Positions 1 to 9,593 of a DNA stretch of 64,000 nt are shown here, one piece after another; the first letter of the stretch is position 1; the number at the start of each line of letters is the position of its first letter. The DNA lies in the NCBI GenBank assembly GCA_019359115.1, contig JAHHHW010000085.1, forward strand, positions 1 to 64,000. Reading direction: 5' to 3'. A model generated the notes under the pieces. That model was not told the origin of the DNA. It worked only from the letters and a program-made list of their open reading frames with translations, and searched no databases. Made by a program: the position numbers and the translations under genes. Source of the DNA: Pelatocladus maniniholoensis HA4357-MV3 (GTDB lineage: Bacteria > Cyanobacteriota > Cyanobacteriia > Cyanobacteriales > Nostocaceae).

Positions 1-63
1 CTGTTTTAAAGCCTTTTGTAGTTTCTCTATTTGCTGGGAAGTTAAATGATTTTTTGCTGGCAT
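1..63 (-). CDS. IS630-type transposase, N-terminal fragment (runs off window)
   Basis: Reading the minus strand from an ATG at 63-61 gives 21 open codons to the window edge, starting MPAKNHLTSQQIEKLQ. This matches the start of the helix-turn-helix DNA-binding segment of cyanobacterial IS630-family transposases, as I remember them. Only the first 21 residues are visible, so no DDE residues can be checked. The element lies next to a GH31 gene that has lost its 5' part, which supports a real insertion. The identification rests on a short stretch. Confidence 0.6.
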   Translation of the reverse strand, partial: MPAKNHLTSQQIEKLQKALKQ

Positions 64-125
64 TATTCCATTTTTTTACTGAATTCGGCTTTTTATTATA
101 CCCAATTTAAATGCTGAACAGCTTA
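1..125 (-). mobile_element. Right end of an IS630-like insertion sequence
   Basis: The transposase start (1-63), the short stretch after it and an in-frame stop at 115-117 precede the first codons that look like GH31. The junction therefore lies between about 64 and 125. IS630 elements insert at TA, and several TA dinucleotides are present here, so the exact boundary and the terminal repeat cannot be fixed without the other end. Confidence 0.5.
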
Positions 126-186
126 TTATAATTCCAGCGCCTATCTGATCGGTACACGCTTTGGCGACCTTGACTATTATTTCTTC

Positions 187-2406
187 ATGGCAGATACTCC
201 GGCGGAGCTGATAAACAGCTTTACTGAGATTGTCGGGCGATCGCGGCTAAAACCCCGATGGGCTTTGGGATACCATCAAGGATGCTATGGATATGAAGAT
301 CGCGGAGCTTTGGAATGGACTGTTCGCAAACATCGCGAGTACCAAATTCCGCTAGATGGTCTCCACGTAGATGTAGATGTACAGGATAATTACCACACCT
401 TCACCATCAATACAGGCAGATTCCCTGATCCCAAAGGGATGTTTGCTAATTTAAAAGCACAGGGTGTGAAGTGCAGCACGAACATTACCCCAATTATTAG
501 CAGTAATCAGAAATCGTACTACAAAACCTATAGCGAAGGCGTGGAAAAGGGCTATTTTGTAAAAGATCAGCGCTTCTTTGGTGATCTCAATCTGAACAAC
601 CCTGAAGACCTTAACAAAGGTTACAGCTACCAAAATTACGATCCTCCTGGACAGGAAAGCGTTTTCTTCGCACACGATCCGGAACACAACGCTAATACGG
701 GCAATCCTTATATTGGGGAAGTTTACTACGGAAATGACCGACTTACAGGACAAGAAATGGGTACGCCTGGTCATTACCCCGATTTAGGACGGCAAGAGGT
801 GCGTGATTGGTGGGGTAAGCAATATCAATATCTGTTTGATATGGGTCTAGAAATGGTTTGGCAGGACATGACGACACCTGCTATCCGTTCGCGCCGTGGA
901 GATATGCGGGGCTTCCCCTTCCGATTGCTAGTTACAGACGATTCTATTGTGGGAGAGGAACCCAAACTGACTCCAGCCATTAAGGTGTGGAATTTGTATT
1001 CGTACAATCTCCACAAAGCGACGTACTATGGTCTCAATCAGCTTGTCTACTCGGAGCAGTCAGATAAACCAGGACAACGCCGCAAAGATCGTAACTTTAT
1101 TGTCGGGCGCGGCAGTTTTACTGGCGCTCATCGCTTTGCCGCATTGTGGACAGGTGACAACTCTTCGACCTGGGATTTTCTGAAGATCAACGTATCCCAA
1201 GTTATGTCCCTTGGCATGACTGGTGTTACCATCTGTGGGCAAGATATCGGCGGCTTTGAACAAGAAAACGATGAACAACACTGGGTCGGCCCTGAACTTT
1301 TTATTCGCTGGGTCGCTGCGGGAGCTTTCCTACCCTGGTTCCGCAACCACTATATGCGTAAGGGGCGCAAAGAGTTCCAAGAAATCTTCATGTACGAAGA
1401 ATGGTTTAACCAACATCAAGGTGGTCACTTGCCGGAACCGCAAGATTTTTATCGTGCAGTTTTGCCTGCCTGCAAGTATTACATTGAATTGCGGTATCGG
1501 CTCCTCCAGGTTTTCTATGACGCCATGTTTGAGAACACATTTGATGGCTTGCCCATTTGTCGGCCCATGTTTCTCAACGATTCACAAGACAAGGCACTCT
1601 ACAATGACAAAATCGCCTTCCTCGACGACCAGTTCTTCGTTCGCCACGATATCCTTGTAGCCCCACTTCTAGATCCGCAGTCAGCCCAGAACGGCTATGG
1701 CAAACGGGATATTTATCTGCCTGCTGGCAGCAACTGGTATTCTTTTAAAGACAATAAACAGCCGCTTGATGCTGCTGTCGATGGTGGGACTACTATACGC
1801 GGTTTTGATGCAAGTCTGAGTAGCGACCCCAGACACATTCCCTTTATCGTTCCTATTTTCATACGAGCAGGTGCGATCGTACCCACTGTAGAGGTTGAAC
1901 AATATGTGGGAGAACGAAACAGCAAAGGTCTGCTCAATCCGATCACATTGAACATATATCCTGGTGAAAGTGGTCAATATACCATGTATTTGGATGATGG
2001 CGTCAGCCGTGCTTCTGAACCCAAGGAGTCAGCTATATACGATAACGATGAACTGGCCAACAGCGAATATCGCGAGGTACTAATTACGCACAGTCAAACT
2101 GGTTCAACACGCCAGATTACGGTGGAGCGTAAACATGACAATTATCAGCCCAAGGAAGACTTTTTCTTCGTAGCGATCTTACACGATTCATCTGAAACCA
2201 CAGAGAATTCAAGTCTCTTGAAGAAGCTGACAATAGACGGGCAAGAAATTGGCTTAATTACAGGCGGCGATCCCGGAGAACGGGCGTATCAACTTAGCGG
2301 TTCTGCCAAAAATGCCTGGTACTACAACGAAAACATTAGAATCAGTTTTGTCAAGGTGTTTGATAACAGTCCATCGCTGAAAATACAAGCAGAATACAAC
2401 GTTTAA
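187..2406 (+). CDS. Alpha-1,4-glucan lyase-like GH31 enzyme, 5'-truncated
   Basis: This is a GH31 catalytic region of 739 residues. The sequence shows GLHVDVDVQDNYHTFTIN, GQEMGTPGHYPDLGRQEVR, the nucleophile segment WQDMTTPAI, the acid/base segment WTGDN and PELFIRW. These strings and the C-terminal RKHDNY segment resemble algal and fungal alpha-1,4-glucan lyases (EC 4.2.2.13), which cut starch or glycogen to 1,5-anhydrofructose, more than ordinary alpha-glucosidases. Lyases are usually 1,000 residues or longer, so about 290 N-terminal residues are missing. The frame stays open and GH31-like back to codon 118-120 (LIGTRFGDLDYYFF), then meets a TGA at 115-117 beside an IS630 end. The ATG at 187 is therefore only the first internal Met, and this is probably a broken gene. 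Lyase rather than hydrolase activity is inferred from family resemblance. Confidence 0.75.
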   Translation: MADTPAELINSFTEIVGRSRLKPRWALGYHQGCYGYEDRGALEWTVRKHREYQIPLDGLHVDVDVQDNYHTFTINTGRFPDPKGMFANLKAQGVKCSTNITPIISSNQKSYYKTYSEGVEKGYFVKDQRFFGDLNLNNPEDLNKGYSYQNYDPPGQESVFFAHDPEHNANTGNPYIGEVYYGNDRLTGQEMGTPGHYPDLGRQEVRDWWGKQYQYLFDMGLEMVWQDMTTPAIRSRRGDMRGFPFRLLVTDDSIVGEEPKLTPAIKVWNLYSYNLHKATYYGLNQLVYSEQSDKPGQRRKDRNFIVGRGSFTGAHRFAALWTGDNSSTWDFLKINVSQVMSLGMTGVTICGQDIGGFEQENDEQHWVGPELFIRWVAAGAFLPWFRNHYMRKGRKEFQEIFMYEEWFNQHQGGHLPEPQDFYRAVLPACKYYIELRYRLLQVFYDAMFENTFDGLPICRPMFLNDSQDKALYNDKIAFLDDQFFVRHDILVAPLLDPQSAQNGYGKRDIYLPAGSNWYSFKDNKQPLDAAVDGGTTIRGFDASLSSDPRHIPFIVPIFIRAGAIVPTVEVEQYVGERNSKGLLNPITLNIYPGESGQYTMYLDDGVSRASEPKESAIYDNDELANSEYREVLITHSQTGSTRQITVERKHDNYQPKEDFFFVAILHDSSETTENSSLLKKLTIDGQEIGLITGGDPGERAYQLSGSAKNAWYYNENIRISFVKVFDNSPSLKIQAEYNV

Positions 2407-2414
2407 ATAATTCT

Positions 2415-2489
2415 AAAAACTCAATTTTTGAGTTTTTTGTTAGAGGCTAGCAACAGCCGTTATTATGATGGCTGTTGCTATTGCTTTTT
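2415..2489 (+). terminator. Two tandem hairpins after the GH31 gene
   Basis: The first hairpin pairs AAAAACTCAA (2415-2424) with TTGAGTTTTT (2427-2437) and runs into T residues. The second pairs AGCAACAGCC (2449-2458) with GGCTGTTGCT (2470-2479) and is followed by ATTGCTTTTT. They start about 9 bases after the stop codon, and both have the form of Rho-independent terminators. Confidence 0.7.
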
Positions 2490-2701
2490 GAGCGATCGCA
2501 GGTGCAATCCAAATCTGCTCTGACAAGTCTGTTTGAGATAAATAAAGCTACAATGCTTAACGGTACTCCTACCCAAAAAAGGAAATAACCTCAGTGGGTG
2601 GATTTATCCATCGGTTATGCAACCGTTAGAATCCTTTGCGCTTTCGCCAAAGGAGTGTCAAAATCTGTTAGTGAATACTTGACAAAAGCAGGAGTTAACC
2701 C

Positions 2702-3499
2702 TTGAAGAACGCTGAGTTTTCTGGAAAACCGCGAAACTCATCACCTCTGTCTGGTGAAGATATTCCAGCAGCTTTACGCGATACTCCTGATATAGCACCC
2801 AGGAGGCGTCTGTCTCTCTTGGTTTTGGGAATTGGGGGATTAATTGTTTTTACCGTGCTGGCTGTAATTAGTGGTTTTTTGTTCGCCTGGACTGCACCGA
2901 AAAAAAATCCAGTTTCTCAGCCTTCGCCTACTAATTCGACTTCTGCAACTACACAAAATAATAATACTGACCAAGTTCTTGGACATTTAGTATACACAGA
3001 AGCACCAGAATCAGAACTAGCAGCAATTTCCGCAGATGGACGGCAAAGAATGCGAAAATTAGCCGCCCAAAAATATCAGGAAATGGTAGCAGCAGCTAGG
3101 AGTGCTAATGTAATTTTGACACCTATTTCTAGTTTTCGTTCAGTTAAAGAGCAAGAACAATTATTTTTTCAGGTGGGTGCTCAACGTAATCAAACCCCAG
3201 CCGAGAGAGCGGCTTTAAGCGCTCCTCCTGGTCATAGTGAGCATCATACAGGTTACGCTGTGGATATTGGGGACGGAGCAGTGCCAGCCACTAACTTAAA
3301 TGAGAATTTTGAAAATACCAAAGCTTTTCAATGGTTACAAACAAATGCTGCTCGTTTTGGCTTTGAGATGTCCTTTCCCAAAAATAATTCTCAAGGTGTG
3401 AGTTATGAACCTTGGCATTGGCGTTTTGTAGGCGATCGCGACAGCTTAGAAACTTTCTACAAAGCCAAAAATATCAAGCCGACTCAAACGCCGCATTAA
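2702..3499 (+). CDS. VanY-like D-alanyl-D-alanine carboxypeptidase (M15B), membrane-anchored
   Basis: This is a 265-residue zinc peptidase that would trim the D-Ala-D-Ala end of peptidoglycan stem peptides. A cytoplasmic N-terminus of about 38 residues leads to one membrane helix (about 39-64, LSLLVLGIGGLIVFTVLAV) and a Ser/Thr/Pro/Asn-rich linker. The M15B domain follows with SEHHTGYAVD (first zinc His and Asp) and EPWHWRF (second zinc His). The start is TTG at 2702, supported by AGGAG about 10 bases upstream; no better ATG is available. It is a single gene with no evident partner. A second M15-type peptidase lies at 19186. Confidence 0.85.
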   Translation: MKNAEFSGKPRNSSPLSGEDIPAALRDTPDIAPRRRLSLLVLGIGGLIVFTVLAVISGFLFAWTAPKKNPVSQPSPTNSTSATTQNNNTDQVLGHLVYTEAPESELAAISADGRQRMRKLAAQKYQEMVAAARSANVILTPISSFRSVKEQEQLFFQVGAQRNQTPAERAALSAPPGHSEHHTGYAVDIGDGAVPATNLNENFENTKAFQWLQTNAARFGFEMSFPKNNSQGVSYEPWHWRFVGDRDSLETFYKAKNIKPTQTPH

Positions 3500-3745
3500 A
3501 GGAAAGGGGACATATCAATTAAAAATTGGCAAAAGGGTGTAGTGCCAACGTTAGCAAGTTTGATATATTCCTCTTCTAAGAGAGAATTTAATATCCTTTC
3601 AAGAAAATTCAGTATTTTTAAGATTACATCCTGTTAAAATATGTTTAAAAAACAATCTATCTGACTACTTACACCAGAAAGTCCAACATAAGTAATCTAA
3701 GAAGCCATTTGTAAAAGAAAAATCTAGGTGGTTAACTATTACAAA

Positions 3746-5230
3746 ATGACAGAACGAGCCTATTATGACTACATCGTTATTGGTGCGGGTTCGGCTGGGA
3801 GCATAGTTGCTTCAAAGCTTGCTGCTTATGATTCAGGTATGAGTATTCTCCTGATTGAAGCTGGGGGAACTCCAGACAACACAAAGATGTGGATACCAAG
3901 CGACTGGTTTGAAGTTTTACAGAAATGTCCAGAAATTGAATGGGGTTATCAGTCAGTACCCCAACCCAATTTAAACAATCGTGTCATTCAGCTAGCGCAA
4001 GCAAAAGTTTTAGGTGGGTGTGGGCTACATAATGCTATGGTCTACGTGCGGGGTAGCAAATCCGATTTTGACACGTGGGGCAAGGTAGCACCCGGCTGGT
4101 CATGGAATGATGTTTTGCCACACTTTCAAAAAATAGAGGAAACCATGAAAGTGTTGATAGGAGAAGCAGATGAGTTCATCAATGATTTGTTTACTGCTGC
4201 AAAGCAATATGGCTTGCCTTATAATCCCAACTACAATACCAGCAATAGTCAATATGGATACGCTCTATTTCAATTTAACATCACTAATTCACCCAATTTT
4301 ATTCGAGAAACCACATACAGCACTTTCCAGCCAGAACAATATCAGAATGTAACGGTGCTAAGTCAGGCTTTTGTGACGCGAATCTTATTTGAAGATACTA
4401 AAGCAATTGGTATTGAATATGTCAAAGAAGGTCAACAACAGCTTGCTTACATACAAAATGAAATTATTCTGAGTGCCGGAGCGATCGCAAGTCCAAAAAT
4501 ATTGATGCTTTCGGGTATCGGTGATGAAAACGAGTTAGCAAAATTTAATATTTCTGTAGTTGCGAATCTTCCAGAGGTAGGTCGGAATTTACATGACGAT
4601 ATTTTTGTCAGTGCTGGATTTTCTATTTCCCCAAACAAAGATGTACCATTCTATTCCTATAGTCTAGCCCCAGCCGTTATCTTCAGTCATACAGAAAATA
4701 GTAGTTCCGTTATTGATATAGAATCCTCAGTAGGTGTTGGAACACTAAAAGGTTTCCCAGGTTTAGAACGTTCTTTTTGGTTGTGGCCAAATATTATGCA
4801 CCTGAAGAGTACGGGAACTGTTAACCTGCGTTCCAGAGATCCTGATGACTCTCCTCTGATTGATCCAGGATATCTGACGAAACCAGGAGATATGCAGATG
4901 TGTAAAAAGGCACTTCAGTTAGGGATCGACATTGGCAATCAACCAGGCTTGAGCCAATGGCGGGAAAAGCAAATTGCTCCAGAACCGGGGGCAGATTTGG
5001 AGAGTTACATCAGAAAAACAGCCGATACGACACAGCACTATTGCGGGACTTGCAGGATGGGGGTTGATGAGAATTCCGTAGTGGACACAGAACTCAAGGT
5101 GCGCGGTACATCAGGATTGCGTGTAATTGACTCTTCGGTGTTTCCTTTGTCAATAACCGCAAATACGGCAGCAGCAACCATGATGATTGCTGATAAGGGG
5201 ACTGACATTATAATGAGTTCGTTACAATAA
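3746..5230 (+). CDS. GMC-family FAD-dependent oxidoreductase
   Basis: This is a glucose-methanol-choline oxidoreductase that oxidises an alcohol group using FAD. The N-terminus has the Rossmann motif YIVIGAGSAGSIVASKLA. The GMC signature is LGGCGLHNAMVYVRG, with Gly-Cys-Gly where Gly-Ser-Ser is usual. The C-terminus has HYCGTCRMG with the candidate catalytic His, and SITANTAAATMMIADKG. At 494 residues it is slightly shorter than the 510-560 typical of choline dehydrogenases. The frame also allows a GTG at 3728, six codons earlier. I prefer the ATG because the protein then begins MTERAYYDY as relatives do, although the AGGTGG at 3726-3731 is spaced rather far from it. The substrate cannot be inferred. 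Confidence 0.85.
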   Translation: MTERAYYDYIVIGAGSAGSIVASKLAAYDSGMSILLIEAGGTPDNTKMWIPSDWFEVLQKCPEIEWGYQSVPQPNLNNRVIQLAQAKVLGGCGLHNAMVYVRGSKSDFDTWGKVAPGWSWNDVLPHFQKIEETMKVLIGEADEFINDLFTAAKQYGLPYNPNYNTSNSQYGYALFQFNITNSPNFIRETTYSTFQPEQYQNVTVLSQAFVTRILFEDTKAIGIEYVKEGQQQLAYIQNEIILSAGAIASPKILMLSGIGDENELAKFNISVVANLPEVGRNLHDDIFVSAGFSISPNKDVPFYSYSLAPAVIFSHTENSSSVIDIESSVGVGTLKGFPGLERSFWLWPNIMHLKSTGTVNLRSRDPDDSPLIDPGYLTKPGDMQMCKKALQLGIDIGNQPGLSQWREKQIAPEPGADLESYIRKTADTTQHYCGTCRMGVDENSVVDTELKVRGTSGLRVIDSSVFPLSITANTAAATMMIADKGTDIIMSSLQ

Positions 5231-5269
5231 AGCTACTACCCAAGTGATGAAACCGACAAATGACAACTA

Positions 5270-5758
5270 TTAAATATGTAGTCCCATAATTATTAAATCC
5301 CGTTCCACACCATCTAATTCTGCAACTTTGGGTAAGTATCCCCAATTTTGAAAGCCGAATTTTTCAAACAGTTTTAAACTGGGATGGTTATGGGCAAAAA
5401 TAAAGCAGACTAAGTTTTTGATGCCTAAGCGAGGACTTTGGTTAATTGCTTGAGTTAGTAGTTGTTTTCCTAAACTGTGGCGATGATACGTAGGATCAAT
5501 GTAAATACTAACCTCAGCAGTAGCGTGATAGGCTGGTCGTCCGTAAAAAGATTGTAAACTCAACCATCCAGCCACTACGCCCTCGACTTCAATTACCCAA
5601 AGAGGACTTTTTGAGGGCGATCGCGCACTAAACCAAGTACGACGACTTTCCACAGACACTGGTTCTAAATCAGCAGTTGCCATGCGGCCGGGAACTGCGG
5701 CGTTGTAAATTGCCACTATTTTTGGCAAATCAGCTTCTGTCGCATGGCGGATACTCAT
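5270..5758 (-). CDS. GNAT-family N-acetyltransferase (phosphinothricin acetyltransferase-like)
   Basis: This is an acetyl-CoA dependent N-acetyltransferase. Sequence landmarks are SIRHATEADLPKIVAIYNAA at the start, a central AEVSIYIDPTYHRHSLGKQL acetyl-CoA loop (here HRHSLG, a variant of the QxxGxG/A pattern) and NHPSLKLFEKFGF near the end. This order is typical of the PAT/Bar subfamily. The frame opens at a TTG at 5770, but the ATG at 5758 has GGAA about eight bases upstream and fits the family start, giving 163 codons. It converges with the GMC gene, with about 40 bases between stops. The substrate is unknown. Confidence 0.8.
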   Translation of the reverse strand: MSIRHATEADLPKIVAIYNAAVPGRMATADLEPVSVESRRTWFSARSPSKSPLWVIEVEGVVAGWLSLQSFYGRPAYHATAEVSIYIDPTYHRHSLGKQLLTQAINQSPRLGIKNLVCFIFAHNHPSLKLFEKFGFQNWGYLPKVAELDGVERDLIIMGLHI

Positions 5759-5849
5759 TTGCTGTTCCAAGAAAAACTGAAAAACTGAAAAATATTTAAA
5801 GAATCATACACTGAACTACCCCATGCATAAATGTTATCCGCTCATTGAC

Positions 5850-5888
5850 ATACTCCCCACACGTCGCTTCATTATGTGTGGGGAGTAT
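5850..5888. repeat. Isolated perfect 13-bp hairpin
   Basis: ATACTCCCCACAC (5850-5862) pairs perfectly with GTGTGGGGAGTAT (5876-5888) across a 13-base loop. It lies between the divergent starts of the acetyltransferase gene and valS, so it is unlikely to terminate either gene. Hairpins with this ACTCCCC core remind me of the ends of IS200/IS605 elements, but no tnpA or tnpB is nearby. Confidence 0.6.
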
Positions 5889-5966
5889 TGTTAAGATCGC
5901 TCATAAAACACTCTCCAACACTGTGGCAAAATTTATTAAAGTCCTTCCGCACTTAGTTTTCCCAGC

Positions 5967-8966
5967 ATGACCGCAACAATGATTAATCTCCCTAGTCAGT
6001 ACAATCCCTTTACCACTGAAGCCAAGTGGCAAAAATTTTGGGAAGAAAATCAAATCTACAAAGCTGACCCCCAAGCAGGCGGTGAATCTTACTGCATCGT
6101 CATCCCACCACCCAATGTCACTGGTAGCTTGCACATGGGTCACGCTTTTGACAACAGTTTAATTGATAGCCTCGTGCGCTATCACCGCATGAAGGGAGAT
6201 AATGCTCTTTATCTGCCCGGAACTGACCACGCTAGCATCGCTGTCCATACGATATTGGAAAAGCAACTTAAGTCAGAGGGCAAAACTCGCTATGAATTAG
6301 GACGTGAGAAATTTCTAGAACGTGCTTGGCAGTGGAAGGCAGAATCTGGGGGAACAATTGTTAATCAACTGCGACGTTTGGGTGTGTCGGTAGATTGGTC
6401 GCGGGAACGTTTTACCCTAGATGTAGGTTTAACTAAAGCTGTTTTGGAAGCTTTTAACCGTCTTTACGAAGAAGGACTGATTTATCGTGGTAAATATTTA
6501 GTCAACTGGTGTCCTGAGTCACAATCAGCTGTTTCTGATTTGGAAGTGGACGCCAAAGAAGTTGATGGTCATCTTTGGCACTTCCGTTATCCGTTGACTA
6601 ATGGTTCTGGTTATGTAGAGGTGGCGACGACTCGACCAGAAACCATGCTAGGTGATACGGGGGTGGCAGTAAATCCCAATGATGAACGTTATCAGCATTT
6701 GATTGGAAAAACTCTCACGTTGCCTATTATGAATCGGGAAATTCCGATTATTGGCGATGAGTTGGTTGACCCCAGTTTTGGGACTGGTTGCGTGAAGGTG
6801 ACTCCTGCCCATGATCTGAATGATTTTGAAATGGGTAAACGTCACAATCTGCCGTTTATCAATATTATGAATAAGGACGGCTCTCTAAATGAGAATGCTG
6901 GTGAGTTTCAAGGACAAGATCGCTTTGTTGGTAGAAAGAATGTAGTTGACCGCCTGGAGGCAGATGGTGTTCTGGTGAAGGTGGAAGATTATAAGCATAT
7001 GGTTCCTTATAGTGAGCGTGGTAAAGTTCCGGTAGAACCTTTGCTTTCAACACAATGGTTTGTCGCCATCCGCCCGATGGCAGACCGGGCGCTGGAATTC
7101 CTCGACGAGAAAAATTCACCCCGGTTTGTGCCTCAACGCTGGCATAAAGTCTATCGTGATTGGTTGGTGAAGTTGAAGGATTGGTGTATTTCTCGGCAAT
7201 TGTGGTGGGGACACCAAATCCCGGCTTGGTACGCTGTAAGTGAAACGGGTGATGAGATTACCGATAACACGCCGTTTGTTGTGGCGCGGAGTGAGTCAGA
7301 AGCACGGGAAAAGTTAATATCACGATTTGGAGAAAATGTCAAGGTAGAACAAGAGCCAGATGTGCTGGATACTTGGTTTTCTTCTGGATTGTGGCCGTTT
7401 TCAACTTTGGGCTGGCCGGAACAAACCCCGGATTTAGCAACTTTTTACCCGAATAGTACTTTGGTAACTGGTTTTGACATCATCTTTTTCTGGGTTGCAA
7501 GAATGACGATGATGGCGGGACATTTTACCGGACAAATGCCATTTAAAGATGTTTACATCCACGGATTGGTGTTGGATGAAAATGGTCAAAAGCAATCCAA
7601 GAGTAAGGGTAACGGTATTGACCCGTTATTGTTAATTGATAAGTACGGCACAGATGCTCTGCGCTATACGATGATTAGGGAAGTAGCGGGCGCGGGTCAA
7701 GATATCCGTATGGATTACAATCGTAAGACCGACGAGTCGCCTTCTGTGGAAGCGTCCCGCAATTTTGCTAATAAGCTATGGAATGCGGCCCGGTTCGTGA
7801 TGATGAATTTAGATGGACAGACGCCACAGCAATTAGGAGAACCAACCAATACAGAGTTGAGCGATCGCTGGATTCTTTCGCGTTATTACGGTGTTGTGCA
7901 GCAAACGCGCAATTATATGGATAATTACGGTTTGGGTGAAGCTGCGAAGGGTTTGTATGATTTCATCTGGGGTGATTTTTGTGACTGGTATATTGAACTA
8001 GCTAAATCTCGCTTGCAAAAGAATGCTGATCCTGTATCGCGACGGGTTGCACAACAAACTTTAGCTTATGTGCTGGAAGGGATTTTGAAGCTACTTAATC
8101 CTTTTATGCCTCATATTACTGAGGAAATTTGGCACACTCTCACCCAACAAGGAGAAGATACTCAACAAAGTTTATCTTTACAACAGTATCCAGAAGCACA
8201 GACAAATTTAATAGATGCTGGGTTAGAAGAACAGTTTGAACTATTGATTGGTACAATCCGCACTATTCGCAACTTACGTGCCGAAGCGGATGTTAAACCA
8301 GGGGTGAAAGTCAATGTAAATTTGCAAAGCGACAGCTTCCAAGAAAGGCAAATTCTGACCACGGGACAATCTTATATTAAAGATTTGGCAAAGGTTGAGA
8401 ATTTAATGATCGCTGTTGGCGAGAATAAACAACAGGAAGAAAAACCTCGAATTGCTTGGAAGACTATCGCCTTAGTTCTCGCAGCAATTTACTTTTTCCG
8501 AATTGGTCTAGCGATCGCCGATGCGATTGATGATATTGCGTTGTTGGGAAATTTCTTTGAACTTGTCGGTTTTGGTTACGCTGCGTGGTTTGTCATCCGG
8601 TATTTACTATCTGCTGAGGCTAGACAAATATTCTGGCAACAGTTTCAATCATCTCAAAAAAGCCTACCACAATCAGAAGAATCACAACTGCCACAATCAA
8701 AAGAACAAGCGATCGCAGGCGTAGTTGGTACAGTACAAGTCTTACTCCCTCTTGCAGGTGTCGTAGACATTCAAGCTTATACCACCAAACTGCAAAAACG
8801 CCTTAGCAAACTGGAAGCGGATATTAAGGCTCTGACTGCTAGGTTAAGTAATCCTAAATTTGTTGAACAAGCTCCAGCAAATGTGGTGCAGGAAACACGA
8901 GACACTTTAGCAGAAGCTCAAAAGCAAGCTGAAATCTTGCGCGATCGCTTGCGTCAGCTAGCATAA
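5967..8966 (+). CDS. valS: Valyl-tRNA synthetase with inserted CAAD membrane domain
   Basis: This class I synthetase charges tRNA-Val. [15 protein letters not shown] (residues about 48-62) is the HIGH motif and [13 protein letters not shown] (about 540) is the KMSKS motif, followed by the editing and anticodon-binding regions. Between the anticodon domain and the C-terminal coiled coil (about 930-999), residues about 818-911 hold an extra domain with two hydrophobic segments ([20 protein letters not shown] and [16 protein letters not shown]). This matches the position and character of CAAD, the cyanobacterial aminoacyl-tRNA-synthetase appended domain known to anchor such enzymes in thylakoid membranes. 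At 999 residues it is about 100 longer than a plain ValRS. Membrane location is inferred from the domain. Confidence 0.95.
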   Translation: MTATMINLPSQYNPFTTEAKWQKFWEENQIYKADPQAGGESYCIVIPPPNVTGSLHMGHAFDNSLIDSLVRYHRMKGDNALYLPGTDHASIAVHTILEKQLKSEGKTRYELGREKFLERAWQWKAESGGTIVNQLRRLGVSVDWSRERFTLDVGLTKAVLEAFNRLYEEGLIYRGKYLVNWCPESQSAVSDLEVDAKEVDGHLWHFRYPLTNGSGYVEVATTRPETMLGDTGVAVNPNDERYQHLIGKTLTLPIMNREIPIIGDELVDPSFGTGCVKVTPAHDLNDFEMGKRHNLPFINIMNKDGSLNENAGEFQGQDRFVGRKNVVDRLEADGVLVKVEDYKHMVPYSERGKVPVEPLLSTQWFVAIRPMADRALEFLDEKNSPRFVPQRWHKVYRDWLVKLKDWCISRQLWWGHQIPAWYAVSETGDEITDNTPFVVARSESEAREKLISRFGENVKVEQEPDVLDTWFSSGLWPFSTLGWPEQTPDLATFYPNSTLVTGFDIIFFWVARMTMMAGHFTGQMPFKDVYIHGLVLDENGQKQSKSKGNGIDPLLLIDKYGTDALRYTMIREVAGAGQDIRMDYNRKTDESPSVEASRNFANKLWNAARFVMMNLDGQTPQQLGEPTNTELSDRWILSRYYGVVQQTRNYMDNYGLGEAAKGLYDFIWGDFCDWYIELAKSRLQKNADPVSRRVAQQTLAYVLEGILKLLNPFMPHITEEIWHTLTQQGEDTQQSLSLQQYPEAQTNLIDAGLEEQFELLIGTIRTIRNLRAEADVKPGVKVNVNLQSDSFQERQILTTGQSYIKDLAKVENLMIAVGENKQQEEKPRIAWKTIALVLAAIYFFRIGLAIADAIDDIALLGNFFELVGFGYAAWFVIRYLLSAEARQIFWQQFQSSQKSLPQSEESQLPQSKEQAIAGVVGTVQVLLPLAGVVDIQAYTTKLQKRLSKLEADIKALTARLSNPKFVEQAPANVVQETRDTLAEAQKQAEILRDRLRQLA

Positions 8967-8975
8967 CTATAAAGA

Positions 8976-9023
8976 ATTATGAATGATGAATTAGAAATTA
9001 TGAAATCTTTTATCATTCATAAT
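8976..9023. repeat. AT-rich inverted repeat after valS
   Basis: ATTATGAATGAT (8976-8987) is matched by ATCATTCATAAT (9012-9023). The surrounding AATTATGAA-type words recur over 8970-9045. It could end valS transcription, but it lacks a T-run, so I call it a repeat. Confidence 0.5.
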
Positions 9024-9056
9024 TCATAATTTGTAATTCATTATTTTTCTAAATTT

Positions 9057-9500
9057 ATGCTATATCTAGCCCAAGTACACAGAAACGAATTTTTAGATCA
9101 ACTCCAGTTACATTTATTAGCACGTCAAGAAGTTAATAATATATGGGTAAAAATTCCAGAAGAAGCTTTTATTCTCTTAGGAAAAGGCAAGACTATGACA
9201 GAAAAATTGCTTGTTTTAGTCGAACTTTCTCCAACAGGTGATATAGAAAAAATAGAAGAAGCTACTAACTGGGTAATGGATTTGATCGGTACTTACCTAA
9301 CCACAGGTATTACTCCAGATTTTTTGCGCCAAGAAGCAGAAAGGGCGGAAAAGTGGCGACAAAACTTGACTTTGCAAAACCAAGACTTAGCACGTCGTAC
9401 CCTGGAATTAGAAGCACGTCGAGAACAAATTCAAGCCCTTGAAGAAACTCTCAAACGAGAGAAAAACTTGGTTAATAAAGCTGAGACTTCTGGGGAATAG
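9057..9500 (+). CDS. Conserved-looking cyanobacterial hypothetical protein with coiled coil
   Basis: I do not recognise a named domain in this 147-residue protein. The N-terminal half (MLYLAQVHRNEFLDQLQLHL to about residue 75) looks globular with strand-like segments. Residues about 95-147 are charged and heptad-like (RQEAERAEKWRQNL, LEARREQIQALEETL) and should form a coiled coil. It sits 90 bases after valS on the same strand but is separated by an AT-rich inverted repeat, so cotranscription is uncertain. No membrane segment or signal peptide is seen. Confidence 0.65.
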   Translation: MLYLAQVHRNEFLDQLQLHLLARQEVNNIWVKIPEEAFILLGKGKTMTEKLLVLVELSPTGDIEKIEEATNWVMDLIGTYLTTGITPDFLRQEAERAEKWRQNLTLQNQDLARRTLELEARREQIQALEETLKREKNLVNKAETSGE

Positions 9501-9593
9501 GAACTTATCAATTAAAAATTAAAAATTAAAAATTGGTAAGAGGGACAAGGAGGACAAGGAGGACAAGGGAGACAAATAACAATTGACCATTGA

